The notes under the pieces are model-generated. The model searched no databases, was not told where the DNA came from, and saw nothing but the letters and a program-made list of their open reading frames with translations. Below are positions 53,048 to 64,000 of a DNA stretch of 64,000 nt, in pieces. The DNA comes from Trueperella pecoris. Lineage in GTDB: Bacteria > Actinomycetota > Actinomycetes > Actinomycetales > Actinomycetaceae. The position numbers and the translations under genes were made by a program. The DNA lies in NCBI RefSeq assembly GCF_014926385.1, contig NZ_CP053291.1:1240001-1304000 (forward strand), in the 5' to 3' direction. Numbering within the stretch: position 1 is the stretch's first letter; each line of letters begins with the position of its first letter.

Positions 53048-53838
53048 TGCTCTCCCCTTTCTGGATGTCCCTGTGGCAACACGACAACGATTGTCGTCCC
53101 GATGTCCGGCCTTGAATCGACCATCATCCTACCGCCGTGCGCATCCACGATCTCCTGCGAGACGAGCATCCCGATGCCTGAGCCCGGGCGTCTGCTGGAC
53201 CCTGTGGCGAAGGCGGTGAAGAAATTCTCTAGGTCCACGCTGTCCATGCCGTTGCCGTGGTCCGTCACCTCGAGCAACGCTCCTCCGTGCTCTGCCTGCG
53301 TGACCCGCACATGTACCCCGTCTTCGCCCTCCGCGTGGCGGATCGCGTTGTTGACCAGATTCCACACGAGCTGCCGAATGAGCTGCTCATCGGCATACAG
53401 TGGCAGTATCCCTCCACGCACGTCAACAAGAATTGGCACGTCCGTCGTTCGCCGTAACGACTGCGCCGCGTGCGCGACGACGTCACGGATATCCACCAAG
53501 TCCGATCTCAACCGGAGGTTTCCATCCTTGAAGCGACGCTGAACAAGAGAGTTCTCCGCAATGCCAATCGCCTGCTGGGCGTTGTCAAAAATGGTGTTGA
53601 CGAAGCCTTCTTGGGTCGGATTCAGCGGGCCAGGACTACGTCCGATGAGGAGCTCGGCGGCGGCCTCGATAAGCGACAGCGGGGTTCGGATCTCATGAGC
53701 GACGACGGCCGGCTGGCTCTCGTAGCGTTTGACCTGCGCGGTGGCCGCGGCTAGGTCTCCGGCGAGCCGACGGTTGCCCACCGCAAGATAGCCGATGGCG
53801 CCCGTGGCCAGTACCGCACCAACGATCACCGCGATCAT
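53044..53838 (-). CDS. Sensor histidine kinase lacking an extracellular domain
   Basis: A 264-residue kinase: one N-terminal membrane helix (MIAVIVGAVLATGAIGYLAV), a short coiled linker, the HisKA domain with His48 in VVAHEIRTPLS, and the HATPase domain (N box NLVNNAIRHAEG, G1 DHGNGMD, G2 GSGIGM). There is no second helix or external loop, so it cannot bind an outside ligand by itself and may need a membrane partner. The ATG overlaps the truB stop (ATGA). Confidence 0.9.
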   Translation of the reverse strand: MIAVIVGAVLATGAIGYLAVGNRRLAGDLAAATAQVKRYESQPAVVAHEIRTPLSLIEAAAELLIGRSPGPLNPTQEGFVNTIFDNAQQAIGIAENSLVQRRFKDGNLRLRSDLVDIRDVVAHAAQSLRRTTDVPILVDVRGGILPLYADEQLIRQLVWNLVNNAIRHAEGEDGVHVRVTQAEHGGALLEVTDHGNGMDSVDLENFFTAFATGSSRRPGSGIGMLVSQEIVDAHGGRMMVDSRPDIGTTIVVVLPQGHPERGEQ

Positions 53839-54836
53839 AGCGTCAGTTGCAAGTCCGGCTTAAGCTTGCCCGCACGCGGGGACACTAGGGCCACGGGCAT
53901 GTCGCCGAGGAAGGTTGCTGCCGGCCATTGATCGATGTTCCTACGCATGGCAATAAACAGGCCTTGGCGCAGCGCCTTCGCTTCGCTTTCGTCGACCTCG
54001 ATCACGGGGAAAACATCCCTGCACACCTGCGCCATGGACGCAACCGGCAAGGGCTCATCCCTCTCGAGGATTTCCTTGAGCCGGGACACCGAATGTGCGT
54101 CTGCCACATCCCAGTCTCCCACATGTGTGCGGCGTAGCGCGGTCAGGTGGGCGTCGGTGCCAAGGCCACGGCCCACGTCACGGGCAAGAGCGCGCACGTA
54201 CGTGCCACTCGAAGCGCGTACCACGGCGTCAAACTCCGCCACGACAGCCAGCTTGTCCCCGACCCTGGCCTCGCGCCGTGTCACGGGCGACGTGCGCGCA
54301 AAACGAGCCACGTGGATCGGGCGCGCCTCGAGTTCCACCTGCGCACCCTCGCGTACCAGATCGTGCGCCCTCCGGCCGTCGACCTTGATCGCGGACACCG
54401 TGGAGGGCACCTGCAAGATCTGACCAGTCAGCGCCGCCAAGGCGGCGTCGATTTCGGCGTCCGAGGCCATTGCAGGATCCGAAGCAAAAAGCTGCCCCTC
54501 GGCGTCGTCGGTGCTCGAACCGATGCCGAGGCATATGCGTGCCTCGTAGGTCTTATCCGCGCCGATGATGTACTGGATCAGCTTCGTCACGCGCCCGGTG
54601 GCAACGATCAGCAGGCCCGTCGCCATCGGGTCGAGCGTCCCGCCGTGGCCCACCTGACGGGTTGCCCCGAGGCGGCGAACCGCCCCCACGATGTCGTGGG
54701 AGGTCACGCCCTTGTCCTTGTCGATCAGAAGCAGTCCCTCGCACGGGCGCGAGCCGCGCGGCAGTTCGCCCCACGGCTTCGGACGCGCCTGGCGGGCAAG
54801 GGCACGATCGCGGTTGTGCTGGCGCCCCTTCGGCAC
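53835..54836 (-). CDS. truB: tRNA pseudouridine(55) synthase
   Basis: Converts U55 in the T loop of tRNAs to pseudouridine. The 333 residues carry the catalytic Asp69 in GHGGTLDPMATGLL, the LLLIDKDKGVTSH start of the core, YEARICLGIGSSTDDAEG, and GTYVRALARDVG. The N-terminus has a basic extension of ~30 residues. GTG 54836 overlaps the rbfA stop (TAGTG), and the stop overlaps the kinase gene. Confidence 0.95.
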   Translation of the reverse strand: MPKGRQHNRDRALARQARPKPWGELPRGSRPCEGLLLIDKDKGVTSHDIVGAVRRLGATRQVGHGGTLDPMATGLLIVATGRVTKLIQYIIGADKTYEARICLGIGSSTDDAEGQLFASDPAMASDAEIDAALAALTGQILQVPSTVSAIKVDGRRAHDLVREGAQVELEARPIHVARFARTSPVTRREARVGDKLAVVAEFDAVVRASSGTYVRALARDVGRGLGTDAHLTALRRTHVGDWDVADAHSVSRLKEILERDEPLPVASMAQVCRDVFPVIEVDESEAKALRQGLFIAMRRNIDQWPAATFLGDMPVALVSPRAGKLKPDLQLTL

Positions 54837-55297
54837 TACTCGACCTCGGCGGCTGAGCCCGCCTGCTCGGCGTCGGCTACCTCGGTGGCGCTACGGTAGG
54901 GATTCGCGTCACCCACCGGAACAGCGCCCGCGGCGCGCTTACGGATGTCCTCGTCACGCTTGCGCGCAGCAGCCAGCAGATCCTCCATGGTTCGCGAAGA
55001 CTCCGGCAGCGAATCAAGCACGAATTCGATCGTCGGAGTCAAACGCAGCCCGAGCTGCTTGCCCACCGAGGAACGAATCATGCCCTTGGCGGACTCAAGA
55101 GCGTGGGCCGACTGGCGGCGCACCTCGTCCGAACCCATCACCGTGTAAAAAACGCTGGCATGCTGAAGATCGCCGGTCACGCGCACATCCGTGACCGTGA
55201 CCATGCCCAGGCGCGGGTCCTTCAACTTCGAATCGATCAGACGCGCAACGATCTGGTGGATCTGGTCGGCTACTCGGTCAACACGTGTATTGGCCAT
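54836..55297 (-). CDS. rbfA: Ribosome-binding factor A
   Basis: Late maturation factor of the 30S subunit with a KH-type fold. The 153 residues show VADQIHQIVARLIDSKLKDP and VTVTDVRVTGDLQHASVFY, LRLTPTIEFVLD; the last ~40 residues are a polar extension. AAGGAG precedes ATG 55297, so the longer open frame upstream is rejected. It is coupled to truB. Confidence 0.94.
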   Translation of the reverse strand: MANTRVDRVADQIHQIVARLIDSKLKDPRLGMVTVTDVRVTGDLQHASVFYTVMGSDEVRRQSAHALESAKGMIRSSVGKQLGLRLTPTIEFVLDSLPESSRTMEDLLAAARKRDEDIRKRAAGAVPVGDANPYRSATEVADAEQAGSAAEVE

Positions 55298-55373
55298 GAC
55301 ACTCCTTTGCTTGTAACTGTCGCCCATCCTACGCGAAAGCAGGAAGGCATCGAAAAAGTGCGCTGATAGCACA

Positions 55374-55403
55374 GGCGCCGCCCTTCGGTAGAAGGGCGGC
55401 GCC
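55374..55403 (-). terminator. Hairpin between infB and rbfA
   Basis: A perfect 13-bp stem, GGCGCCGCCCTTC with GAAGGGCGGCGCC, closes on GGTA 12 bp after the infB stop. On the minus strand a short T-run (CTTTTTC) follows about 18 nt later. It is probably a partial terminator, as rbfA has no obvious promoter of its own. Confidence 0.7.
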
Positions 55404-55415
55404 CGCTAGCGTGTC

Positions 55416-58220
<2,805 letters not shown>

Positions 58221-58321
58221 ATTTCTCCTTTAACTCGGGTCCGCGCGCTACGGCGTCAGACCTCTTGCAGACAGCTCATCGCTGGGTACTCATCGGGTGC
58301 CCATCGGCTTTCTACCCGCTT

Positions 58322-58612
58322 TCATCTCTCGGGCTGGATGCCCACTGCTATCGTGTCCAGCCAAGCTTGCACAGGCTCAGTATTCACCTCACCCCGGAAG
58401 GCCCGATTGAACGAACGTTTCCTCAATGCCAGCTTGACACAGTCGGCGGCGGGATGAACCCACGCGCCACGTCCCCCGGCAACACAATCAGAATCAGGGA
58501 AAGCAACCCCATCCTTGACTGCGATACGCAGAAGTTGGTCTGCATGCACTACACCGCCACATCCGATACATGTGCGCTGCCGGTTGGGTGCGCGAGATGA
58601 CGTTGTAGACAT
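58322..58612 (-). CDS. ylxR: YlxR (DUF448) RNA-binding protein
   Basis: A 96-residue basic protein with the YlxR start RTCIGCGGVV, and GRGAWVHPAADCVKLALRKRSFNRAFR. Members bind RNA and sit between nusA and infB, as here; some regulate rnpB or transcription. The ATG at 58612 is near an AGGT. The gene is separated from nusA by a strong hairpin. Confidence 0.92.
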   Translation of the reverse strand: MSTTSSRAPNRQRTCIGCGGVVHADQLLRIAVKDGVAFPDSDCVAGGRGAWVHPAADCVKLALRKRSFNRAFRGEVNTEPVQAWLDTIAVGIQPER

Positions 58613-58629
58613 ACCTGATCTAGTCTAGC

Positions 58630-58663
58630 CGAACGGCGCCCGTGCAAACACGGGCGCCGTTCG
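58630..58663. terminator. Strong hairpin between nusA and ylxR
   Basis: A perfect 15-bp stem, CGAACGGCGCCCGTG with CACGGGCGCCGTTCG, closes on CAAA. It lies 24 bp after the nusA stop. There is no T-run, so it may attenuate rather than end the nusA-infB transcript. Confidence 0.7.
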
Positions 58664-58687
58664 TGAGTTACCTCAAGTATTAGCCGT

Positions 58688-59692
58688 TCAGCCTTCCAAG
58701 TGCGCCCCGCGCGTGTCCTCGGATTCCTTACGGATGTCAATCGACCATCCAGTCAGCTTTGCCGCCAAGCGAACGTTCTGTGCCTCCTTGCCAATCGCCA
58801 ACGACGTCTGGTCGTCCGGGACAATTGCGCGTGCCTGGCGAGTATCACGGTTGAGAATATCAACGCGTGTCACCTTCGCAGGCGAAAGCGCGGCGGCAAT
58901 GAAAAGCGCGATGTCGTCGTCGTAATCAACGATGTCAATCTTCTCCCCGTGCAACTCCTGAGTGACCGCACGTACGCGATGGCCGTTAGGGCCAATACAC
59001 GAACCCTTCGCGGCAACGGTCGGATCATTCGACCACACCGCAACCTTCGACCTATGCCCAGCCTCACGAGCAAGCGCAACAATCTCAACCACGCCGGCCT
59101 CAATTTCCGGAACCTCGGTGGCAAACAGCTCGCGCACAAAGTCCGGATGCGAACGCGACAAGCGGATCGACGCTCCACGCGGGCTTACATTAATATCCAA
59201 GACAAGAGCACGAATCAGATCGCCATGCTTAAAATGCTCGGTCGCCACCTGCTCCTCAGCACGCAACAGGCCCCGGTTCTCGCCGAGCTCCACGAAAAAG
59301 TCCCGCGACTCATTCGATGAATGCGCAGTCGAATCTACCGTGCCTGCGACAATCTTGCCCTGCTTGCCCTGGAAGTCGCCAAGGATACGCGCCGACTCGG
59401 CGTCGCGCAGCCGTTGCGCAATGATCGAGCGCGCCGTGGACGTAGCAATACGACCGAAGTCACCCGGCGTGTCATCAAACTCGCCGATGATGTTTCCTTC
59501 CTCGTCCTCCTCCGGCGCCCACACAGTCACGACGCCGGTGGAGCGGTTCAGCTCGATACGCGCACCACGGATTGCACCCGGCGCACGGTTGTAGGCGTGA
59601 AGGAGAGCCTCCTCGATCGCGCCGAGCAGAATGTCAAGATCAATACCGAGCTCCGACTCAACGATCTTGAGCTCGTTCATCGAGATATCCAC
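58688..59692 (-). CDS. nusA: Transcription termination/antitermination protein NusA
   Basis: A 334-residue RNA polymerase-binding factor. N-terminal domain (MNELKIVESELGIDLDILL), S1 domain (KIVAGTVDSTAHSSNESRDF), KH1 and KH2 (GSCIGPNGHRVRAVTQEL; DDQTSLAIGKEAQNVRLAAK). It lacks the C-terminal acidic repeats of E. coli NusA, as usual in Gram-positive bacteria. GTG 59692 has TAGGAGG, part of which is the rimP stop. Confidence 0.96.
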   Translation of the reverse strand: MDISMNELKIVESELGIDLDILLGAIEEALLHAYNRAPGAIRGARIELNRSTGVVTVWAPEEDEEGNIIGEFDDTPGDFGRIATSTARSIIAQRLRDAESARILGDFQGKQGKIVAGTVDSTAHSSNESRDFFVELGENRGLLRAEEQVATEHFKHGDLIRALVLDINVSPRGASIRLSRSHPDFVRELFATEVPEIEAGVVEIVALAREAGHRSKVAVWSNDPTVAAKGSCIGPNGHRVRAVTQELHGEKIDIVDYDDDIALFIAAALSPAKVTRVDILNRDTRQARAIVPDDQTSLAIGKEAQNVRLAAKLTGWSIDIRKESEDTRGAHLEG

Positions 59693-59700
59693 GGTGCCTC

Positions 59701-60150
59701 CTAAAATTCAATCTGGACGTTGGCCTTGACGATGTCCGCGAGCGGAATCTCCCGTTCAGCACCGTCCAGAGCAAGAGTTACGTTATCACCATTAAGGCCA
59801 ACAACTCGGCCGTTGACCGATTCTCCATCATCAAGAACAACCTTGATCAAGCGCCCCTGCGCCCGCGAAAAATGGCGGGGTTCCTTCAGTTTCCTCTCCG
59901 CACCCGGTGTGGAAACCTCAAGATTGTACGCACCCGAGATGGGATCGACGTCATCGAGAATCGCCGAGATCGCACGCGTGGCGGCCGCCAGCTGTTCAGA
60001 ATCCACCCCGCCTGGGCCCTCGGGCAGATCAATCGTGACCCGCAATGCGGAGTACTTGCCAGCCCGCGTGAGCTTGACGTCTTCCAAGAAGAGGCCCTGC
60101 TCTTCCACAGCTGGCCGAATCAGATCGGCGATCTCAGTTTCCTTAGACAT
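59701..60150 (-). CDS. rimP: Ribosome maturation factor RimP
   Basis: A 149-residue factor for 30S assembly with an N-terminal alpha/beta domain (LIRPAVEEQGLFLEDVKL; DLPEGPGGVDSEQLAAATRAI; YNLEVSTPGAERKLKEPRHF) and a C-terminal SH3-like domain (VNGRVVGLNGDNVTLAL). I place the start at ATG 60150, with AGGA upstream and in register with the family. It is divergent from the anchored protein gene and heads the rimP-nusA-ylxR-infB cluster. Confidence 0.95.
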   Translation of the reverse strand: MSKETEIADLIRPAVEEQGLFLEDVKLTRAGKYSALRVTIDLPEGPGGVDSEQLAAATRAISAILDDVDPISGAYNLEVSTPGAERKLKEPRHFSRAQGRLIKVVLDDGESVNGRVVGLNGDNVTLALDGAEREIPLADIVKANVQIEF

Positions 60151-60189
60151 GGTGCCAATCCTACCCGCGGCGTGTGGCAGGATAAAGTT

Positions 60190-61020
60190 ATGGCACAACG
60201 ACGATCCGGCTCCACCTTTACTTTCGTGGGCGCTCTCCTCCTTGGCGCCGCTATCTTCGCGCTTGTCATGGTGGTGATGGGCACACGCCTCGATCGGGAT
60301 TTCTCCCCTGCCCCGGCCACGAGCCTCGAGGTCGAACGCCAGGACATCGCCGCGCTCGCCCATTCCGTCTCCCATGCCAACGACGCCGAACTAGCCGCCT
60401 TCGGCACCGCATGGTCGCAAGCCTTGGGTGGCGTGTGGGTGTCGTGGCCCAGCGGCGCCCCGGCGGGATACACCAATCCGCCCACTCCATCGGTACCAGC
60501 AGGTGAAGTGCACGAAACGCTACGGCAACTCGCCGACCGCGCTCTCGGCTCTTCGCTCGGCCCTGTGGCAACCTCCATGGGCATCTCATCGCTTACTCTC
60601 GGCGCCGAGACTGACGAGCAGTGCGGCGCGGTCGACCTTGCCACGGTCGCCCGCGCCCTCAACACTGGTGTTGCCGTGACGAACATCGAGACCGCCCGGC
60701 AATGGCTCGAGTGGCAAGCTGCCAGCCTGCCACCCGCGGATCGCAAAGCGCCATTGACGCGCGTAGACGAGCTGTCTAACCTCATCGACGGCCAGCTCTC
60801 GGCCGGCGCGCCCGATACGCGCCCGGCCATCGCGCCCGAACCGGCCGACGCCAATCACACCGCCAGCGCCTACCGTGTCCTCGTCAACCAGCTCGCATTC
60901 TCGGCCACCAGCGCCGACACCTCTGGCCGCCGCGCGATCGCCAGCTTCGTGTGTCACCTCCACAAATACGCGGATGCGCCGGCAATCGATGCGCTTCCTG
61001 GGATTACGGCCGACAAGTAA
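60190..61020 (+). CDS. Membrane-anchored protein of unknown function
   Basis: A 276-residue protein with an N-terminal membrane anchor (FVGALLLGAAIFALVMVVMG) and an Ala-rich external part. Two cysteines (DEQCGAVD; ASFVCHLH) are far apart. The C-terminal half is predicted helical (SAYRVLVNQLAFSATSADTSGRRAIASF). Many actinobacteria have a DUF4439-like protein divergent from rimP near proS, which fits the position, but I cannot confirm the family from residues. AGGA lies 5-8 nt before ATG 60190. It shares a 39-bp divergent promoter region with rimP. Confidence 0.72.
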   Translation: MAQRRSGSTFTFVGALLLGAAIFALVMVVMGTRLDRDFSPAPATSLEVERQDIAALAHSVSHANDAELAAFGTAWSQALGGVWVSWPSGAPAGYTNPPTPSVPAGEVHETLRQLADRALGSSLGPVATSMGISSLTLGAETDEQCGAVDLATVARALNTGVAVTNIETARQWLEWQAASLPPADRKAPLTRVDELSNLIDGQLSAGAPDTRPAIAPEPADANHTASAYRVLVNQLAFSATSADTSGRRAIASFVCHLHKYADAPAIDALPGITADK

Positions 61021-61259
61021 GGCGGTGGGCGGCGCGGCACGTGGCGCGGTGGGCACCCTAGCCTCGCGGCAGGGGGCGGGACGGCACGGTGCTAGGCCGG
61101 TCGAACCGAGCGACAGCCGAGCCTGCATTAAACCTGCACTCCAGCACGAGGACCACATGGAACGCCCACACCCCGGGCTCTGACCTTCGAGGAACTCTCG
61201 CCTCAATTTGAGCGCTTTGTGCGAATTGGAAGCACGTCCCCATTCAAGGGTGCGTCCTA

Positions 61260-61319
61260 CGATGTGGAAATATGGACCGATCTTCGTATATATGAAGATA
61301 GGTTCATATTTCTACATCG
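61260..61319. repeat. 60-nt AT-rich near-perfect palindrome
   Basis: CGATGTGGAAATATG (61260-61274) pairs with CATATTTCTACATCG (61305-61319) with one mismatch; inside, TCTTC pairs with GAAGA around GTATATAT, and the six-base spacers also pair partly. It stands out as AT-rich in a GC-rich gap. No gene is supported from 61021 to 62004. Confidence 0.75.
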
Positions 61320-61529
61320 AACGTCAGGGTTAGATTACCGAGATCAGTGTCCAAGCGACATTCAAGCCTCACCCAGACCCACACGAGGGCCAAACAGCCG
61401 ACCCCACACCGCCGATTGGCGCAAATCAGACTCGTTTGCGCACGGGTGGGGCCAGATTCGGTATCGCGAATCCTAAGGCGCCGACGTATTCCGTTTTGGG
61501 CTACACGCGCGCCGGTCTGCCCGGTTTTC

Positions 61530-61603
61530 GGGCCGTACGCCCGATGACTCGTCTTGCGGGCCTGCCGCCCGCCGAATATCCCGGCTTACGGGCCTACCGC
61601 CCG
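61530..61603. repeat. Three short GGGC/GCCC hairpin units
   Basis: GGGCCGTACGCCCG (61530), GGGCCTGCCGCCCG (61558) and GGGCCTACCGCCCG (61590) recur at 28- and 32-bp spacing. Each can form a 4-bp GGGC/GCCC hairpin. Confidence 0.65.
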
Positions 61604-61640
61604 CTGGCATGCTCGGCCTGCTCGCCCGCGCACCATTAAC

Positions 61641-61689
61641 CTGACTGCCGCTGTACTAATCTACGCCAGATTAGTACAGCGGCAGTCAG
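61641..61689. repeat. 49-nt perfect hairpin with a 22-bp stem
   Basis: CTGACTGCCGCTGTACTAAT-CT is followed by ACGCC and then its exact reverse complement. The stem is perfect over 22 bp, the longest in the window. It lies 316 bp downstream of proS, too far for a normal proS terminator, and has no T-run. Confidence 0.8.
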
Positions 61690-61759
61690 CTTGCTACAGC
61701 GCCGACAATGGAGCGTGCTACCGCGGCGCTTTGGTGTTCCCCCGAGAGGTCAGTTGGTG

Positions 61760-61797
61760 CTACCGCGGTGCTTTCGAGCCACCGCGGTGCTTTCGAG
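61760..61797. repeat. 19-bp tandem repeat with a degenerate upstream copy
   Basis: CTACCGCGGTGCTTTCGAG (61760-61778) is followed directly by CCACCGCGGTGCTTTCGAG (61779-61797), differing in one base. A degenerate copy, CTACCGCGGCGCTTTGGTG, is at 61718-61736, and CTACC begins again after the last unit. The repeats lie between the long hairpin and proS. Confidence 0.75.
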
Positions 61798-62004
61798 CTA
61801 CCAGGATGGCGGCCTCGCCGGCAGCGGGCGACCAGTAGCCGGCGACACCAGCCCGATGCCTCAGCCAGCACGAAGGACAGCCCGCGAAACCTTCCACAGG
61901 CCCCGGCCGCACCACGCCAGACCGGCCTCAAACCAACCGTCCCACACCGGAGCGCCACAAAAACCGGACTGGCACCGAACCTGGCACCCGCGTAACCGCA
62001 GCGG

Positions 62005-63789
62005 CTATCGGGTGGCCATGAACTCCTTAAGTTCAGCCACGGCGTCGGCGAGCGCGACCTCGCGCTTTTCGCCAGAGCGGCGATCGCGAAGCTCGACCTT
62101 GCCGTCCTTGAGCCCACGCCCGACGACCACACCGTAGGGAACGCCAATGAGCTCGAAGTCCTTGAACTTCACGCCCGCCGACACCTTCTGGCGGTCATCG
62201 TAAATAACCTCGTATCCCTCAGCTTCAACAGCGGACGCAATCTCCTGGGCGGCCTCGAAGATCTCATCTTCTTTGCCCGTGGCGAGCACATGGACCTGGG
62301 CGGGCGCGACGTGTGCAGGCCACGTCAGCCCAAATTCGTCATGGTTGAGCTCAGCCAGCGCGGCAACTGCGCGCGAGACGCCAATGCCATACGAGCCCAT
62401 GGTGACCACGGTTGCCTTGCCGTTCTGGTCAAGCACCGTCAGATCGAGGGCCTTGGCGTACTTCCGCCCGAGCTGGAAGATATGGCCGATCTCCATGCCG
62501 CGCTCGATGCGGAGCGGTCCGGAGCCGTCCGGGGCAAGGTCACCAGCGCGCACCTCGACGGCTTCAATGAAGCCGTCGGCCTCGAAGTCTCGACCATACA
62601 CCATGTTGAATGTGTGCTTCTGCTCGGCGTCAGCGCCCGTAATCCAGGCGGAGCCGCGCGCCACGTGCGGATCGAGGAAGTAGCGCACCGAGCCCGCGAG
62701 CTCACCGTTCTCACCCACCACGCGGTCCGGCGAATTAGGGCCGATGCGGTTGGGGCCGATGTAACCGGGGACGAGCTGCGGGTATGCCTCGAGGTCCTCG
62801 GGAGTTGCCATCTCGATTTCGGCGGGCGCCATGTTGGCCTCGATGCGCTTGAGGTCCGCCTCTCGGTCACCGGGCATGCCGATCACGATGAGTTCGCGAG
62901 CACCGTCGGGCTGAGTAGCAACGACGACGACGTTCTTCAGTGTCTCCGCCGCGGTCCATGGCTGGCCCTCGCGCGGCTTGACATCGTTAGCGAGCGCGAC
63001 AAGCGCCTCGATGGTCTTGCAGTCCGGGGTGTCGACGACCTCGGGCGCGGGCACGTCGGAAAAATCGATGGCAGGCAGCGGCGGAGTTGTCACGGCCTCC
63101 GTGTTGGCCGCGTAACCACCGTCGGACATGACGAAGGTGTCTTCACCGATCTCGATCGGCGAGAGGAATTCCTCCGAGCGCGAGCCGCCCATGGCACCCG
63201 ATGTTGCCGCACAGATGACGTAGGGCAGGCCGAGGCGCTGGAAGGTCTTCTCGTAGGCGTCACGCATGATCTGGTAGGAAGCGTCCAGACCGGCGTCGTC
63301 GATATCGAAGGAATAGGCGTCCTTCATGACGAACTCGCGGGTGCGCAAAAGGCCGGCACGCGGACGCGCCTCGTCGCGGTACTTGGTCTGGAATTGGTAA
63401 AGGTTGAGCGGAAGGTCCTTGTACGAGCTGCACTGGTCCTTCACCGCGAGCGTGAACATTTCTTCGTGCGTCGGGGCGAGAAGGTAATCGTTGTCGCGGC
63501 GATCCTTGAGGCGGAACAGGTTCGCGCCGTATTCTTCCCAACGGTTGGTGGCCTCGTAGGGCTCGCGCGGGAGCAACGCGGGGAACAGCATTTCCTGGGC
63601 GCCGGCGGCGTCCAGTTCCTCGCGAATAATCTGCTCGACCTTGCGCAACGTGCGCAGGCCCAGCGGCAGCCACGTGTAGATACCCGGCGCGACGCGGCGA
63701 ATGTAGCCAGCGCGCACCAGCAGCTTGTGGGAATCGACCTCCGCGTCCGCGGGATCTTCGCGGAGCGTCTTGACAAAAAGATTAGACAT
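62005..63789 (-). CDS. proS: Prolyl-tRNA synthetase
   Basis: Charges tRNA-Pro. The 594 residues match the bacterial type with an inserted editing domain: class II motif 1 region ([18 protein letters not shown]), motif 2 ([21 protein letters not shown], read in parts), the editing domain around 225-400, motif 3 ([14 protein letters not shown]), and the C-terminal anticodon-binding domain ([29 protein letters not shown]). The start at ATG 63789 ([13 protein letters not shown]) fits the family; the upstream open frame does not. rimP lies about 1.8 kb downstream with the anchored protein gene between. Confidence 0.96.
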   Translation of the reverse strand: MSNLFVKTLREDPADAEVDSHKLLVRAGYIRRVAPGIYTWLPLGLRTLRKVEQIIREELDAAGAQEMLFPALLPREPYEATNRWEEYGANLFRLKDRRDNDYLLAPTHEEMFTLAVKDQCSSYKDLPLNLYQFQTKYRDEARPRAGLLRTREFVMKDAYSFDIDDAGLDASYQIMRDAYEKTFQRLGLPYVICAATSGAMGGSRSEEFLSPIEIGEDTFVMSDGGYAANTEAVTTPPLPAIDFSDVPAPEVVDTPDCKTIEALVALANDVKPREGQPWTAAETLKNVVVVATQPDGARELIVIGMPGDREADLKRIEANMAPAEIEMATPEDLEAYPQLVPGYIGPNRIGPNSPDRVVGENGELAGSVRYFLDPHVARGSAWITGADAEQKHTFNMVYGRDFEADGFIEAVEVRAGDLAPDGSGPLRIERGMEIGHIFQLGRKYAKALDLTVLDQNGKATVVTMGSYGIGVSRAVAALAELNHDEFGLTWPAHVAPAQVHVLATGKEDEIFEAAQEIASAVEAEGYEVIYDDRQKVSAGVKFKDFELIGVPYGVVVGRGLKDGKVELRDRRSGEKREVALADAVAELKEFMATR

Positions 63790-64000
63790 GTTCAGCACGG
63801 GGATAAGTCTAGCCCGCTTGTGGGTCTTTTCAGTAGGCCGATCGTATGTTGTTGACGACGCCGTCCCTCGCCTCACATCCTTCGCTCGCCTTGCGCCCAC
63901 CCGTTGCTCCGTCCCGACGTGCGGGCCACCGATAGGAGGGCAAGCTATCCAGAGAAGGGCAGGCTGCCCCGAGACGATCAGGCCGCCTAGAGAAGGGCCG
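63790..64000. other. proS upstream region
   Basis: No gene is supported. The stretch should hold the proS promoter, but I cannot name a clear -35/-10 pair. AGAGAAGGGC occurs twice near the window end. Confidence 0.4.

Noticed and set aside
61219-61476. An 85-codon frame in the gap before proS
   Set aside because: It contains the 60-nt palindrome, lacks an RBS and has no coding-like composition.
61530-61800. Possible CRISPR array downstream of proS
   Set aside because: Units differ in length and spacing, lack equal-sized spacers, and no cas genes are in the window.
62290-63855. A 521-codon open frame opposite proS
   Set aside because: Antisense to proS; composition reflects codon bias only.

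Overview
The window looks like a chromosomal segment of a moderately GC-rich actinobacterium, most likely in the Actinomycetaceae (Trueperella/Arcanobacterium-like). The reasons are the actinobacterial gene order (nrdR and a LysM gene divergent from lexA; clgR-DUF3046-recA-recX-miaB-miaA; pgsA-cinA-clgR; dapA-rnj-ftsK; rimP-nusA-ylxR-infB-rbfA-truB), LexA boxes of the TCGAAC-N4-GTTCGA type, and frequent GTG starts. The genus is an inference from gene content, not from a database match. Most genes lie on the minus strand.

Layout. 1-3430: the end of a UvrD/HelD-like helicase, serA and an acyl-CoA ligase (plus strand). 3481-8854: SOS and housekeeping block, with nrdR and a LysM cell-division-inhibitor-like gene divergent from lexA across four LexA boxes, then dinG and hflX; hflX appears to start at an ATT codon behind a good Shine-Dalgarno. 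8939-20037: an RsmC-like methyltransferase, the recA-recX-miaB-miaA operon, clgR-DUF3046, pgsA-cinA, a CapA-type lipoprotein and ftsK. 20215-33937: rnj, dapA, an unknown membrane protein, a GNAT protein, a SWIM/SNF2 helicase coupled to dapB, an M16 peptidase, an unknown gene, pnp and rpsO.

34144-43863 is a recent-looking insertion zone that separates rpsO from ribF, which are normally close. It holds two direct copies of one IS3-family element (one truncated), a second IS3-family element with a broken orfB, a third IS3-family element of another group, an IS110-family transposase, a three-gene operon of unknown secreted and lipid-anchored proteins, and a small ABC exporter-like operon whose first gene abuts the IS110.

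43890-53838 holds ribF, a small Cys/Gly/His-rich protein, DUF2207 and LemA proteins, and then the most interesting locus: a two-component system coupled to truB, an organophosphate:phosphate antiporter, a single polypeptide that fuses an AfuA/FbpA-type binding protein to a double permease, and the partner ATPase. Together these suggest a sensed uptake system for sugar phosphates or phosphoglycerate. 53835-63789 is the conserved translation block truB-rbfA-infB-ylxR-nusA-rimP, a divergent anchored protein, a roughly 1-kb stretch with no convincing gene but several long palindromes and tandem repeats, and proS. I saw no tRNA, rRNA, CRISPR array or riboswitch.
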